Source: Flavobacterium restrictum (GTDB lineage: Bacteria; Bacteroidota; Bacteroidia; Flavobacteriales; Flavobacteriaceae). From it: a stretch of 64,000 nucleotides of DNA. The notes under the pieces are model-generated. The model was not told where the DNA came from, did not search any database, and saw only the letters and a program-made list of their open reading frames with translations. This document shows positions 1 through 9,627 of the stretch, one piece after another; positions within the stretch are counted from its first letter, which is position 1; every line of letters starts with the position of its first letter. The translations under genes were made by a program, and so were the position numbers. The stretch is from positions 62,001 through 126,000 of the forward strand of contig NZ_VJZT01000003.1 in NCBI RefSeq assembly GCF_007097245.1, written 5' to 3'.

Positions 1-87
1 AACTTTAATAGAAGTTTTAAAGCCATTAAAAAACGAACTCCAAGCCAGTACCGTGATGATTTTTCGGGGCTAAAACGAATTTTATAA
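1..87 (+). CDS. AraC-type helix-turn-helix regulator, C-terminal tail (partial)
   Basis: The window opens inside a gene. The forward frame starting at base 1 reads 28 residues, beginning NFNRSFKAIKKRTPSQYRDD, and ends at the TAA at 85-87. That is the hallmark end of the second helix-turn-helix of AraC/XylS DNA-binding domains (F-x-R-x-F-K, then a TPSQYR motif). In Bacteroidota such a domain just upstream of a susC gene usually belongs to a stand-alone AraC regulator or to a hybrid two-component sensor controlling the locus. Only the end is visible, so these two cannot be told apart. The gene probably controls the glycan locus that follows, which is inferred from position and shared direction. 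Confidence 0.8.
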   Translation, partial: NFNRSFKAIKKRTPSQYRDDFSGLKRIL

Positions 88-221
88 TCCTTCCCTTTTT
101 TTATAAAAAAGATACGAAATCGATTGAAACCCTTATGAGTATTGACTTCGCAATTGTTGTTATCGTAGTGTTTTGCTGTTTTTTTTATACATCTACTAAT
201 TTTTGGTTATTAATATTGAGT

Positions 222-237
222 ATGTCGCATGTGACAT
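222..237. promoter_or_regulatory. Imperfect palindrome upstream of susC, possible operator
   Basis: ATGTCGCATGTGACAT is an inverted repeat, with arms ATGTC and GACAT around a central CATG and one mismatched pair. It lies about 67 bases upstream of the candidate -7 box and directly downstream of the AraC-type regulator gene. The position fits a site for the regulator of the glycan locus, but a single copy is weak evidence. Confidence 0.3.
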
Positions 238-303
238 TGCGTTAAAGTAAAAATATTATCAATAAATGATATAATACTATTACTATACTGTTTTGTTGTG
301 TTA

Positions 304-311
304 TAAATTTG
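304..311 (+). promoter_or_regulatory. Candidate -7 box of the susC promoter
   Basis: TAAATTTG matches the Bacteroidota sigma-70 -7 consensus TAnnTTTG. It would place the transcript start about 85 bases before the susC ATG. No TTG at ideal -33 spacing is seen, so this may be an activator-dependent promoter. The rest of 88-400 shows only A+T-rich DNA and the palindrome at 222-237. Confidence 0.4.
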
Positions 312-400
312 TTAATTATAAACCAACTTAATTAATACCTATTTAACTTTTGATTTTTCATAGTCAGAAATTAATAAACTTAACTAACTAAACATTTATT

Positions 401-3400
401 ATGAAAAAACTATTGTCTAATTTAACGCATTGGAAAGGCAATTTGAGAGCATTTCCGTTATTGTGTTTTTTATTACTAGCAAGCAATTTTATTGCTGCGC
501 AAATCAAGGTTCAAGGTGTTGTTTCCGATCCAAATGGAATGACAATACCAGGTGTAAATATATTAGTAGTAGGGTCGAAAGAATCCGTGTCGACTACTAT
601 TGATGGGAAATATGAAATTGTTGTCCCAGCAAATGCCACTTTATTGTTTTCTTTTGTGGGATATGTTTCTCAAAAAGTTGCGGTAAAAGGTGCTACTAAA
701 CTTAATGTAACCCTAAAATCAGCTACCGAGGATTTAAAGGAAGTTGTTGTAAACGTAGGGTACGGAACTCAAAAGAAAAAAGACGTAAACAGTGCTATTT
801 CAAGTATTAAAAGCAAGGATTTAGGAGATTCTCCTCAAGTAACTTTGGATCAAATGATGCAAGGAAGGGCAGCTGGGGTTACTGTTACCAATAATTCTGG
901 ACAACCTGGCGGGGATGTATCGGTAAAAATACGAGGTACAACTTCAATTGGAGGGACTAATGAACCTTTGTATGTAATTGATGGTATTCCCATTTCTGGA
1001 GATGCCACTAATTCATCTACAAGCGGGAGACCTTTGGCTGGAGCATATACTGGTTCCAATGCTGCAAGTGTTACCGTGAGTCCGTTATCCTTGATAAATC
1101 CTAATGATATTGAGACAATGGATATCCTTAAGGACGCATCAGCTACTGCAATTTATGGTTCTAGAGGGGCAAATGGTGTGGTTGTAATTACAACTAAATC
1201 AGGAAAAAAAGGCACTGGAAAATTAACCTACGATACGTATGTTGCCTCACAAGACCAAGCTAAATTGTTGGATGTGATGAATTTAAGACAATTTGCTACG
1301 CAACAAAATGCGTTGGCATTGCAAACTGGTAGAACGGATGCTTTACGTGCTGAGTTTGCAAAACCAGAGTTGTTGGGCGAAGGGACAAATTGGCAAAAAG
1401 AAATTTATAAAACAGGAGTATTAATGAGTCATCAATTGTCTTTTTCGGGAGCCAAAGATGGGATGAGTTACTACGTTTCTGGGGGGTATATTAATCAAGA
1501 AGGAACTGTCATCGGGTCTCGATACAAGCGGTACAACTTCAAAACCAATTTAGATACAAAAGTAAAAGAATGGTTGAAAATGGGTGTAAATATTTCAACG
1601 GGTATTTCTAATGAGGACATTACACTCAACGGATCGTCAAATGGAATTGTAAGTACTTCAATACTAGGAAGTCCAGATGTTGCCGTGAGAAACACAGATG
1701 GAACGTATGCTGGGCCACCTCCATCAGTAGCTGGACGTCCAAGTTATAACTTTATAAACCCAGTTGCAGCCGCATTTCTTAAGACCAATAATCTTATCCG
1801 AAAAAGCTTCATGGGTAATTTTTATTCCGAAGCAAAGTTAGCCAAAGGGTTAGAATACCGTTTTGAATTTGGAGGTAGCACTGAAATTAGTACTAACGAG
1901 GAGTTTAATCCTACCTATAAATGGGGCGCTTCTACTAATGAGCACGCAAGTCTTATTGAGAGAAATCAAAGTTGGTATAGTTTAAACATCAAAAACTTAC
2001 TTACATATAAATTGACTTTAGGAAAAAGTAATTTTAATTTATTAGCGGGTCAGGAAGCCAATGATTCTCATTGGGAAGGAAGTGCCGTTGGGGTAAGTGA
2101 CTTTTTGTCGAATGATTTGACGACGATATCTCTTGGTGATAAAGCTTCATTAGTTTATGGGGATTATAAAGGGAGTGCCGCTTTGTATTCTTATTTTGGA
2201 AGATTAGTTTATGATTTTGACGGGAAATATGGGTTGAACGCAACCATGAGAGCTGACGGTAGTTCTAAATTTGCCGAAGGGCATAAATGGGGTTATTTTC
2301 CAGCAGTTTCGGTTTCTTGGAAATTATCTAATGAATCCTTTATGGAAAACACCAAACAATATATTGACAATATCAAGTTTAGATTAGGATACGGAGAGAC
2401 TGGAAATCAAAACATTGGTGGTGGTGCTTACTTGTCTAATATTAGAAAACTGGGTACTTTTGAAGGAAATGGATTCTTGGCTGATAATATTTCTAATCCA
2501 GCATTGCAATGGGAAACCTCAAAACAAGTAAACCTTGGTTTGGATTTTACACTGTTTGATTCAAAATTATCTTCAACAATCGACGTATACCGAAAAAAAT
2601 CAGAAGGGTTTTTATACAAATTGCCTTTACCTATGTATTTGACCGGTTTAGAGTCCTACCAAGGCGGAATAAATGCTCCTATGTCTAATGTGGGAAGCAT
2701 GGAAAACAAAGGAATTGATATTACATTGACGTATGCTAATAAATTTGGTAGTGATTTCTCTTGGAACTCCACCTTAATTTTTTCTAAATACGTAAATAAA
2801 TTATTAGAAATTACCAATGGACTTAATCTACAAAGAGAAGCTACGCTTACTTCAAATGATGCAAAAACAGTTACAAATACTGTTGTAGGACAACCAATTG
2901 GTCAGTTTTATGGATTACAATCTTTAGGATTAATTCGTACCGAAGCACAATTGGCATCGGCACCAATTCCGCATCTTGGAACCAAAGACGAACCAAGTCA
3001 ACTGGGGGATGTTTTGTATAAAGATCAAGATGGCGATGGTAAGATAACGAATAAAGATTATGTGAGTATGGGGAATCCTCATCCTGATTTTACTTACGGT
3101 TTTACTAATAGTTTTAAATACAAAACATTTGAATTGTCTGTAATGCTACAAGGTTCTCAAGGAAATAAAATTTTGAATTTAACTAGAAGAGCAGGAACAA
3201 CAAACTCACAATTATATCAAAATCAATTGGCCGAAGCTGCTGATTTTTGGACTCCGGATAACATTAATGCCAAATATCCAAGACCAATTCTTGACGCCAA
3301 AGGGCATGCAAATATGGTTATATCAGATCGTTATGTTGAGGATGGTTCTTATTTAAGAATTCAAAATATAACATTCGCTTACTCCTTGCCATCGGAATTG

Positions 3401-3589
3401 GTGGCCAAAGCTAAATTATCTAAAGTGAGACTTTACACAGGGATTCAGAACTTATATACATTTACGAAATACTCTGGTTATGATCCAGAGGTAGGTTCTT
3501 TAAACCAAGATGCGTTACTTTCAGGAGTTGATAATGGACGTTATCCTTCTCCAAGGACTTTTACATTAGGTTTAAATGTTGAATTTTAA
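401..3589 (+). CDS. susC: SusC/RagA-type TonB-dependent outer-membrane transporter
   Basis: This is a 1062-residue outer-membrane transporter that, with its SusD partner, imports oligosaccharides using TonB energy. A signal peptide (about residues 1-34, ending IAAQ) is followed by a carboxypeptidase-D-like regulatory domain (about 37-113) opening with VQGVVSDPNGMTIPGVN. A plug carries the SusC hallmark EPLYVIDGIP, and a long beta-barrel ends in phenylalanine (LNVEF), as expected for barrel assembly. The length is normal for the family. SusD starts 12 bases downstream, so the two are co-transcribed. The domain order and the SusD neighbour make the family certain. The substrate is inferred only from the GH2, GH27 and GH5 genes nearby. 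Confidence 0.96.
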   Translation: MKKLLSNLTHWKGNLRAFPLLCFLLLASNFIAAQIKVQGVVSDPNGMTIPGVNILVVGSKESVSTTIDGKYEIVVPANATLLFSFVGYVSQKVAVKGATKLNVTLKSATEDLKEVVVNVGYGTQKKKDVNSAISSIKSKDLGDSPQVTLDQMMQGRAAGVTVTNNSGQPGGDVSVKIRGTTSIGGTNEPLYVIDGIPISGDATNSSTSGRPLAGAYTGSNAASVTVSPLSLINPNDIETMDILKDASATAIYGSRGANGVVVITTKSGKKGTGKLTYDTYVASQDQAKLLDVMNLRQFATQQNALALQTGRTDALRAEFAKPELLGEGTNWQKEIYKTGVLMSHQLSFSGAKDGMSYYVSGGYINQEGTVIGSRYKRYNFKTNLDTKVKEWLKMGVNISTGISNEDITLNGSSNGIVSTSILGSPDVAVRNTDGTYAGPPPSVAGRPSYNFINPVAAAFLKTNNLIRKSFMGNFYSEAKLAKGLEYRFEFGGSTEISTNEEFNPTYKWGASTNEHASLIERNQSWYSLNIKNLLTYKLTLGKSNFNLLAGQEANDSHWEGSAVGVSDFLSNDLTTISLGDKASLVYGDYKGSAALYSYFGRLVYDFDGKYGLNATMRADGSSKFAEGHKWGYFPAVSVSWKLSNESFMENTKQYIDNIKFRLGYGETGNQNIGGGAYLSNIRKLGTFEGNGFLADNISNPALQWETSKQVNLGLDFTLFDSKLSSTIDVYRKKSEGFLYKLPLPMYLTGLESYQGGINAPMSNVGSMENKGIDITLTYANKFGSDFSWNSTLIFSKYVNKLLEITNGLNLQREATLTSNDAKTVTNTVVGQPIGQFYGLQSLGLIRTEAQLASAPIPHLGTKDEPSQLGDVLYKDQDGDGKITNKDYVSMGNPHPDFTYGFTNSFKYKTFELSVMLQGSQGNKILNLTRRAGTTNSQLYQNQLAEAADFWTPDNINAKYPRPILDAKGHANMVISDRYVEDGSYLRIQNITFAYSLPSELVAKAKLSKVRLYTGIQNLYTFTKYSGYDPEVGSLNQDALLSGVDNGRYPSPRTFTLGLNVEF

Positions 3590-3601
3590 AAATAAAACAA
3601 A

Positions 3602-5140
3602 ATGAAAAAAAATAGTATAAATATAAAAAGAGCAATCTTATTTTTTGTCCTTGCATTATCGACTTCCTGCTCAAAGGATTTTCTAGATCGTCCTTCGGAA
3701 GATGGATTTGATACCTCCAATTTTTATTCCTCGGATGAGCAAGTCGTTCGTTCTACCTCTGCTTTGTACGGAAAAATTTGGGCACCATTTTTTACTAAAT
3801 GTTTCTATGCACTTTCAGAGGTGTCTTCTGGAAATTTATATGCTGGTGATGACGGAACAGAATTAATTAAGTTTCAAGCCTCGTCAGAAAGTCCTTTGTT
3901 GTTAAACCCTTGGGGAACTTGTTTTGGTGTTGTAGCACAATCGAATAACTTAATAAACACTCTTAAAGCTTCAGTTGGGCCAAATGTTTCGCAACCTGTT
4001 CTTGAAAATACCCTTGCCGAAGCCCACTTTATGCGTGCTATTGCCTATTTTTATTTAGTAAGAATATGGGGTCCAGTACCAATTATTGAGAATGGTTTGG
4101 ATTATGTAACCAACCCAAATATCAATAACAATAGAGTTGAAGATGTTTATACACTAATCGAAAAAGATTTGCAATACGCAGCAGATAATCTTCATACAAA
4201 AGTAAGAGGAGCTAATTATTCTCAAAACATTAGAGTTTCAAGTGGTTCAGCCAAAGCTTTTTTGGCCAAAATATATTTGTACCGTAAAGAATATGCTAAA
4301 GCAAAAGCCTTATCAGAAGAAGTAATCAACAGCGGTGAGTTCAAATTGATGGCTAATTACGGGGATCTTTTTAGAATTAAAAATAATAACAATGAGGAAT
4401 CTATTTTTTCTTGGCAATGGATTGCTGATGGAGGCTACCAAGATGCAAATTTTTCAAATGTTCAATATGGTCCTGATGTACTGAATGAAGTAAGTTATGG
4501 TGCTACTTATATCCCGTCAAAAGATATCATAAAAGCTTTTGAAACTGGCGATAAACGCAAAAGAGAGAGTATCATGACGGATGGGGATTATTATCCTGAA
4601 TTGACCCATGATGGTGGCGTTGGTTTTACGTGTTCAAAAGCCAATGGTTTTCTTGATGCAACGGGCGCCTTGGTAAAAAAATATGTGGTAGGCAAAATAT
4701 CTGCCGAGACTGGAGCACAAGATGCTTGGGGTGGTACCAATTCCTGTAACTATATCATGCGTTACTCTGATTTGTTGTTAATTCATGCCGAAGCTATTAT
4801 GGCTGGAAGTGCGGAGACGACAGATGCTGCGGCTTTGGTTTCTTTCAATCAAGTTAGAAATAGAGCTGGATTACCCTCCAAAACCAAAATTACGCATGCC
4901 GATATGATGCAAGAACGAAGAGTTGAACTCGCTTTTGAAGGAGAATATTGGTATGATTTAGGGCGTTTGCCAGCAGCCGAAGCAATCTCGATAATGTCAA
5001 AACAAGATAGAAGTGCCTATTCTAAAACACCTGCTTACTACACGCCAACCGAAACGGATCTTATCTATCCTAAACCAAGTAACGATGTAAACAAAAATCC
5101 AAAACTTAACGAGCCACCAGTTCCTTATGTTTTTAAATAA
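3602..5140 (+). CDS. susD: SusD/RagB-type glycan-binding lipoprotein
   Basis: A 512-residue lipoprotein that caps the SusC channel and captures oligosaccharide at the cell surface. The lipobox LSTSC puts the lipidated cysteine at residue 23. After it comes the typical CSKDFLDRP start of SusD proteins, then a helical repeat body with stretches such as LAEAHFMRAIAYFYLVRIWG. The C-terminal part has the family motifs NYIMRYSDLLLIHAEA, QVRNRAGL and ERRVELAFEGEYWYDLGR. Length is normal. It lies 12 bases after susC and 23 before a glycan-binding lipoprotein, so the three form one transcription unit ended by the hairpin at 6267. Confidence 0.96.
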   Translation: MKKNSINIKRAILFFVLALSTSCSKDFLDRPSEDGFDTSNFYSSDEQVVRSTSALYGKIWAPFFTKCFYALSEVSSGNLYAGDDGTELIKFQASSESPLLLNPWGTCFGVVAQSNNLINTLKASVGPNVSQPVLENTLAEAHFMRAIAYFYLVRIWGPVPIIENGLDYVTNPNINNNRVEDVYTLIEKDLQYAADNLHTKVRGANYSQNIRVSSGSAKAFLAKIYLYRKEYAKAKALSEEVINSGEFKLMANYGDLFRIKNNNNEESIFSWQWIADGGYQDANFSNVQYGPDVLNEVSYGATYIPSKDIIKAFETGDKRKRESIMTDGDYYPELTHDGGVGFTCSKANGFLDATGALVKKYVVGKISAETGAQDAWGGTNSCNYIMRYSDLLLIHAEAIMAGSAETTDAAALVSFNQVRNRAGLPSKTKITHADMMQERRVELAFEGEYWYDLGRLPAAEAISIMSKQDRSAYSKTPAYYTPTETDLIYPKPSNDVNKNPKLNEPPVPYVFK

Positions 5141-5163
5141 TTAATCTAAATAAACAAAATATT

Positions 5164-6237
5164 ATGAAAAAATTAAATTTTTCACATTTGCGGAGCTTCC
5201 TTGCAATAGCTTCCTTGTTCTTGATAAGTTGCCTTGCGTCATGTAACAATACAGATGATAGCGCATCGACTACGACAACAATTGAGAGTGTTAATACAGC
5301 ATTAAACACACCTACTGATGGATCACCTGTACAAATTGACGTACCTACCCAAACTGGACTTCCTAATAATACCTATTTTATAAAAGGAACTGGATTCTTG
5401 ACGCTTCAAAAAGTATATTTCAATGGAGTGGAGAGTTATTTTAACCCAACACTAGTTACGGATACCGTAATTGTGATCACAATTGATCAAGATACCCCTT
5501 ATGAAAATGTATCTAGTGAGTTGAAAGTGGTTACAAAAAATGGTACAGCAACATATCATTTTGTGATTGCACCCCCAGCACCAGTTTTAACAAGAGGATT
5601 TAGCCCAGTAAATGCAGCTGATGGTTCTACAATGACTATTTATGGGGACTTCTTTCTAGATCCAATTGTTACTTTTGGAACAATTCCTGCTACCGTAATT
5701 TCATCCACTTTGACCGAAATTAAAGTTAAAGTTCCAGTAGGTGCCGATAAACAGTTAGTATCAGTAAAAACTATATCAGGAACAGCAACCTCTACGTATG
5801 CTGTTGGTACTGCAATTTTTGATGAGGTTGGTTTTTATGGTCTTGATTTTCCTAGTTGGAACAATCATACAATTGTATCGGACGAAAAAGCAGATCAGGG
5901 GCTCGTTTACATCAAAAAGAAAATGGATGCTTGGGGCAACATACAAGGAAACTGGGGTTGGTATGATAAAATTGCCGATTATAAAGGAATAAGATTCTCG
6001 ATAAAAGCAGAAAGTTCGGGTAAGTTAAGGTTGATTTTTAATGGTGGTTGGAGTGATGATGTTGCACCAGAATTGGATGTTACTACTGAATGGACAACCT
6101 ATGAATTCACGTGGGAACAGTTACAGAATGCAACAAGAGTTCAAAATATTTCATTTAAAAACACCTCAAAAAGTGGAAATGATGGTATTGAAAATACTTT
6201 TTACATAGACAATATAGGATTTGTTTTGAAAAAATAA
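5164..6237 (+). CDS. Surface glycan-binding lipoprotein with IPT/TIG domains
   Basis: A 357-residue lipoprotein with a likely lipidated cysteine at residue 27 (LASC, followed by polar NNTDDS); C23 is an alternative. Two IPT/TIG-like immunoglobulin folds follow. One is around residues 55-135, with FIKGTGFLTLQKVYFNG. The other is around 137-215, opening PVLTRGFSPVNAADGS and including MTIYGDFF. The last 140 residues, rich in tryptophan (WGNIQGNWGWYD), look like a beta-sandwich carbohydrate-binding module ending in the common FYIDNIGFV. Third position in a sus operon, a lipid anchor and IPT domains are typical of surface glycan-binding proteins (SusE/F or SGBP type), which help SusD gather polysaccharide. 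The exact ligand cannot be read from sequence. Confidence 0.85.
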   Translation: MKKLNFSHLRSFLAIASLFLISCLASCNNTDDSASTTTTIESVNTALNTPTDGSPVQIDVPTQTGLPNNTYFIKGTGFLTLQKVYFNGVESYFNPTLVTDTVIVITIDQDTPYENVSSELKVVTKNGTATYHFVIAPPAPVLTRGFSPVNAADGSTMTIYGDFFLDPIVTFGTIPATVISSTLTEIKVKVPVGADKQLVSVKTISGTATSTYAVGTAIFDEVGFYGLDFPSWNNHTIVSDEKADQGLVYIKKKMDAWGNIQGNWGWYDKIADYKGIRFSIKAESSGKLRLIFNGGWSDDVAPELDVTTEWTTYEFTWEQLQNATRVQNISFKNTSKSGNDGIENTFYIDNIGFVLKK

Positions 6238-6266
6238 TTTTTGTTTTTTTTGAGTTAGTTTTAAGA

Positions 6267-6302
6267 AATTCCCTAATCTGAGCAATTAGGGAATTCTTTT
6301 TT
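6267..6302 (+). terminator. Rho-independent terminator after the sus operon
   Basis: A perfect 11-bp stem, AATTCCCTAAT at 6267-6277 with its complement at 6285-6295, has a 7-base loop and is followed by CTTTTTT. It lies 30 bases after the glycan-binding lipoprotein gene and separates the binding/transport genes from the glycosidase genes. Bases 6303-6528 hold no gene that I can see. Confidence 0.9.
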
Positions 6303-6528
6303 ATAGCTATTTCAGTTGGTTTAAGGTGAAATTCTTTGCCGTAAATTAACTGTTGTTATAGTTCGTGGATTGTAAAGGATGTATTTCTTCCCCAAGAAAA
6401 GAATGCTTCAGCAAGGGTGTTTCAAAATAAAATAATAGCAACAATTGAAAAAAAAGTATCACTATCTTTAGTTACTATTCACTATTCTTGTAGGTTGAAC
6501 AATTCATTAGCTCGTTAAAAATCATTAA

Positions 6529-9405
6529 ATGAAAAATTCCCATAAAAACCTTTTCTTATTCCTTATATTCTTTAGTTGCTGCCTATCCGTTTTTTCGCAA
6601 TCCAATACCAAGAACCGCGAACACATTTCCATCGACAAAAATTGGCAATTTGCCTTCGGACATCCCTTTGATACCGCCAAAGATTTCGGGACAGGAACGG
6701 GTTATTTCTCCTATCTGGCCAAAACTACTTATGGCGATGGAGCATCGGCAACCGATTTTGACGATCGCTCTTGGCGAAAACTCGATTTGCCACACGATTG
6801 GGCTGTCGAGCAAGGTTTTAGCGAAAAAGCCAGTTACAGTCACGGTTTCAAAAACATAGGAAGACCCTTTCCAGAAACCAGCATTGGCTGGTACCGAAAA
6901 AAAATAAACATTCCCGAAGCCGATTTAGGGCGTAGAATCCACATTGCCTTTGATGGTGTTTTTCGCAATTCAAATGTTTGGTTCAACGGGCATTATCTGG
7001 GCAATAATCCATCGGGATATTTGGGTTTTGAATACGACGTAACCGATTATATCAACTATGGAGGCCAAAATACCATCGCCGTTCGAGTCGATGCGATGAT
7101 GGAAGAAGGCTGGTTTTACGAAGGTGCCGGTATTTATCGCCACGTTTGGATCAACAAAACCAATGCGTTGCACGTTCCCGCAGACGGAACTTTTGTAACC
7201 TCCAAAATCACTAAAAACACGGCTCAACTAACTTCAAAAGTTTCAGTGATTAACGAAGGTACTAAAACTCAAAATTTCAAAATCGTTCAAACTGTTTTGG
7301 ATGCAACAGGAAAACCAATCGCCACAGCCACTATCGATAATCTGAATTTGCGACCAATGGAAACCAAAGAATTTGAAGCAGAATTAACCGTTGCCAATCC
7401 AAATTTGTGGTCGGTCAATACGCCGTATTTGCATAAAATGGTAACCAATATTTATTCAGGAACAGCACTAACCGACACCCAAACCACCACTTTCGGAATC
7501 CGAAGCCTGCGTTTTGATGCCAACGAAGGTTTTTTTCTGAACGGAAAACATATTAAAATAAAAGGAACCAATAATCATCAAGACCACGCAGGTGTTGGGG
7601 CTGCAATGCCCGATGGTTTGCAAGATTTTAGAATTTCCACTTTAAAATCTTTTGGGTCTAATGCTTACAGATGTTCGCATAACCCGCCCACTCCGGAGCT
7701 TTTGGATGCCTGCGACCGCCTAGGAATGCTAGTCATTGACGAAACCAGATCGATGGGAATCACAAACACCCAACTAGGAGAATTAAAACGAATGATGCTT
7801 CGAGACAGGAACCATCCAAGTATCATCAGTTGGTCTATCGCCAACGAAGAATGGGGAGTTGAAGGGAATATCATTGGGGCTAGAATGGCACGAACTATGC
7901 AGGATTATGCCAAAACCATCGACACCACCCGTGGAATTACAGCCGGAATTAGCGGCAATTGGGACAACGGAATTGCCACTGCCGTAGATGTTGTGGGCTA
8001 CAATTACATCAAACACGGCGGTAAGGAAACCACCGACAAGCACCACCGTGAATTCCCGAATCTGGCCAGTTGGGGAACCGAGGAAGGTTCGACTTTTGCC
8101 ACCCGAGGTATTTATTTTGAAGACAACCAAAAAATGTACAAACCCGCCTACGATATGCCGCAATCGCCCAACGCACACAGCATCGAACAGGGTTGGAAAC
8201 ACTACGATTCCAGAGCCTATCTCGGCGGAATGTTCATCTGGACGGGCTTTGATTACCGTGGCGAACCCACGCCTTACGTTTGGCCTGCAACGGGCTCTTA
8301 TTTTGGAATGCTCGATCAATGTGGGTTTTACAAAGACGATGCCTGGTACTTAAAATCGTGGTGGGGAAGTGAACCCGTTTTGCATCTTTTACCGCATTGG
8401 AACTGGAAAGGCAAAGAAAATCAACCCATCGATGTTTGGGCATACAGCAATTGCGATGCCGTAGAATTGTTTCAGAACAAAAAAAGTTTAGGAAAAAAAA
8501 CAATGGAAAAAAACGGTCATCTCGAATGGAAAGTCAACTACCAAGCCGGAACTTTGGAAGCTATTGGGTACAAAAACGGCAAGAAATTCCTAACCGAAAC
8601 CATCAAAACCACTTCCGATGCCGTAACTATTGGTTTGCAATCGAACACAAAAACAATTCAAGCCAATGCGACTGATATTGCTATAATGACCGTCGATACC
8701 AAAGATAAATCAGGACTTTTTGTTCCTACTTCCGAAAACGAAGTAAGCTTCACCATTTCGGGCCCAGCCAAAATAATTGGCGTTGGAAACGGAAAACCAA
8801 CTTCGGTAGAACCCGACCAGTTTTTAGAAACCATAACTGTTGTTCCTATCTCGAATCTGAAAGAAAAAATCGTTAATTCCATTGCAGAAGCTACAGAAAC
8901 TGACGATAATTTAGATATTTCCAATTGGGACAATGCTTTCAAAGACAGTCGGGACACCATTTTTGCCAAGAAAGTAAAAGCCATTATTTACAGAGCCCAT
9001 TTTGATTTGCCCGAAAATTTCAATCAGGCTAAAATCAACTTTTCTTATAACCCCATCGGCAAATCGCAATCTATTTATATTAATGGAAAACAAATTGCCA
9101 ACAACATTCCCGAAAACAAAAATGGAGACAGTTTTATCTTGGATAAAGCCAATCTTCGGGCAGGAAAAAACAGCATCGTTATCGTAGCCGAGCCTTTAAC
9201 CTATAAATATAGTTGGAATCCCGTAAACACCAGTCCTGGAACCATTCAACTCATTGCTGCTGCACCCATTTGCAAACGAACCTTGTTTAGCGGTTTGGCA
9301 CAAGTGATCCTGCAATCCACAGGCGAAGCAGGCGAAATAGTTTTGACTGCAACCAGTAATGGACTCAAAAAAGGGGAAATAAAAATAAATGCAACAAAAC
9401 CATAA
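6529..9405 (+). CDS. Glycoside hydrolase family 2 (beta-galactosidase type), secreted
   Basis: A 958-residue enzyme with a signal peptide (cleavage near VFSQS, about residue 24). It has the GH2 layout: a jelly-roll sugar-binding domain (about 35-220, with FDDRSWRKLDLPHDW and FNGHYLGNNPSGYLGFEYD), an Ig-like domain (about 225-325), and a TIM barrel (about 326-610). Beta-sandwich domains complete the C-terminus. The predicted acid/base is E440 in SWSIANEEWG and the predicted nucleophile is E518 in WGTEEGS. It most likely removes beta-linked terminal galactose from oligosaccharides in the periplasm or at the surface. GH2 also contains beta-mannosidases and glucuronidases, but the PHDW and FNG motifs favour the beta-galactosidase branch. 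About 150 residues near 800-920 look like an added beta-sandwich module (SIYINGKQI). Confidence 0.88.
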   Translation: MKNSHKNLFLFLIFFSCCLSVFSQSNTKNREHISIDKNWQFAFGHPFDTAKDFGTGTGYFSYLAKTTYGDGASATDFDDRSWRKLDLPHDWAVEQGFSEKASYSHGFKNIGRPFPETSIGWYRKKINIPEADLGRRIHIAFDGVFRNSNVWFNGHYLGNNPSGYLGFEYDVTDYINYGGQNTIAVRVDAMMEEGWFYEGAGIYRHVWINKTNALHVPADGTFVTSKITKNTAQLTSKVSVINEGTKTQNFKIVQTVLDATGKPIATATIDNLNLRPMETKEFEAELTVANPNLWSVNTPYLHKMVTNIYSGTALTDTQTTTFGIRSLRFDANEGFFLNGKHIKIKGTNNHQDHAGVGAAMPDGLQDFRISTLKSFGSNAYRCSHNPPTPELLDACDRLGMLVIDETRSMGITNTQLGELKRMMLRDRNHPSIISWSIANEEWGVEGNIIGARMARTMQDYAKTIDTTRGITAGISGNWDNGIATAVDVVGYNYIKHGGKETTDKHHREFPNLASWGTEEGSTFATRGIYFEDNQKMYKPAYDMPQSPNAHSIEQGWKHYDSRAYLGGMFIWTGFDYRGEPTPYVWPATGSYFGMLDQCGFYKDDAWYLKSWWGSEPVLHLLPHWNWKGKENQPIDVWAYSNCDAVELFQNKKSLGKKTMEKNGHLEWKVNYQAGTLEAIGYKNGKKFLTETIKTTSDAVTIGLQSNTKTIQANATDIAIMTVDTKDKSGLFVPTSENEVSFTISGPAKIIGVGNGKPTSVEPDQFLETITVVPISNLKEKIVNSIAEATETDDNLDISNWDNAFKDSRDTIFAKKVKAIIYRAHFDLPENFNQAKINFSYNPIGKSQSIYINGKQIANNIPENKNGDSFILDKANLRAGKNSIVIVAEPLTYKYSWNPVNTSPGTIQLIAAAPICKRTLFSGLAQVILQSTGEAGEIVLTATSNGLKKGEIKINATKP

Positions 9406-9414
9406 AGGTTATTT

Positions 9415-9521
9415 GGGCGTGACCCTCCGTAAAAACTGCGGGTCGGGCTGTACGTTCCCGCTTTTTTATAGCTGGCAGAAAAAGCCAGCTATAAAAAGAG
9501 CTCCACTGCCATCCCTCACGC
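9415..9521. repeat. Composite hairpin repeat, family A, copy 1
   Basis: The element begins GGGCGTGACC ten bases after the GH2 stop and ends ATCCCTCACGC. Its ends carry complementary GCGTGA and TCACGC. Inside is GGTCGGGCTGTACGTTC, then a 14-bp perfect stem (9463-9476 with 9484-9497, arms rich in T and A), then CCACTGCC. The same end blocks recur in reverse at 55724-55834 around a different hairpin. It is a REP/BIME-like dispersed element. The remainder of 9522-9627 has no gene that I would support. Confidence 0.8.
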
Positions 9522-9627
9522 AAAACAAGGGAAAGCAAGACCATCCTATTGAAAATAATCTGCGTAAATCTGCAAGATCTGCGTGCCAAATAAAAAAACA
9601 AACCACTATAATTAAACACAATCTAAA

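Noticed and set aside
7783-8319. A 178-residue open frame on the minus strand inside the GH2 gene
   Set aside because: It lies antisense to the strongly conserved catalytic barrel of GH2, has no recognisable motif, and is explained by codon bias of the real gene.
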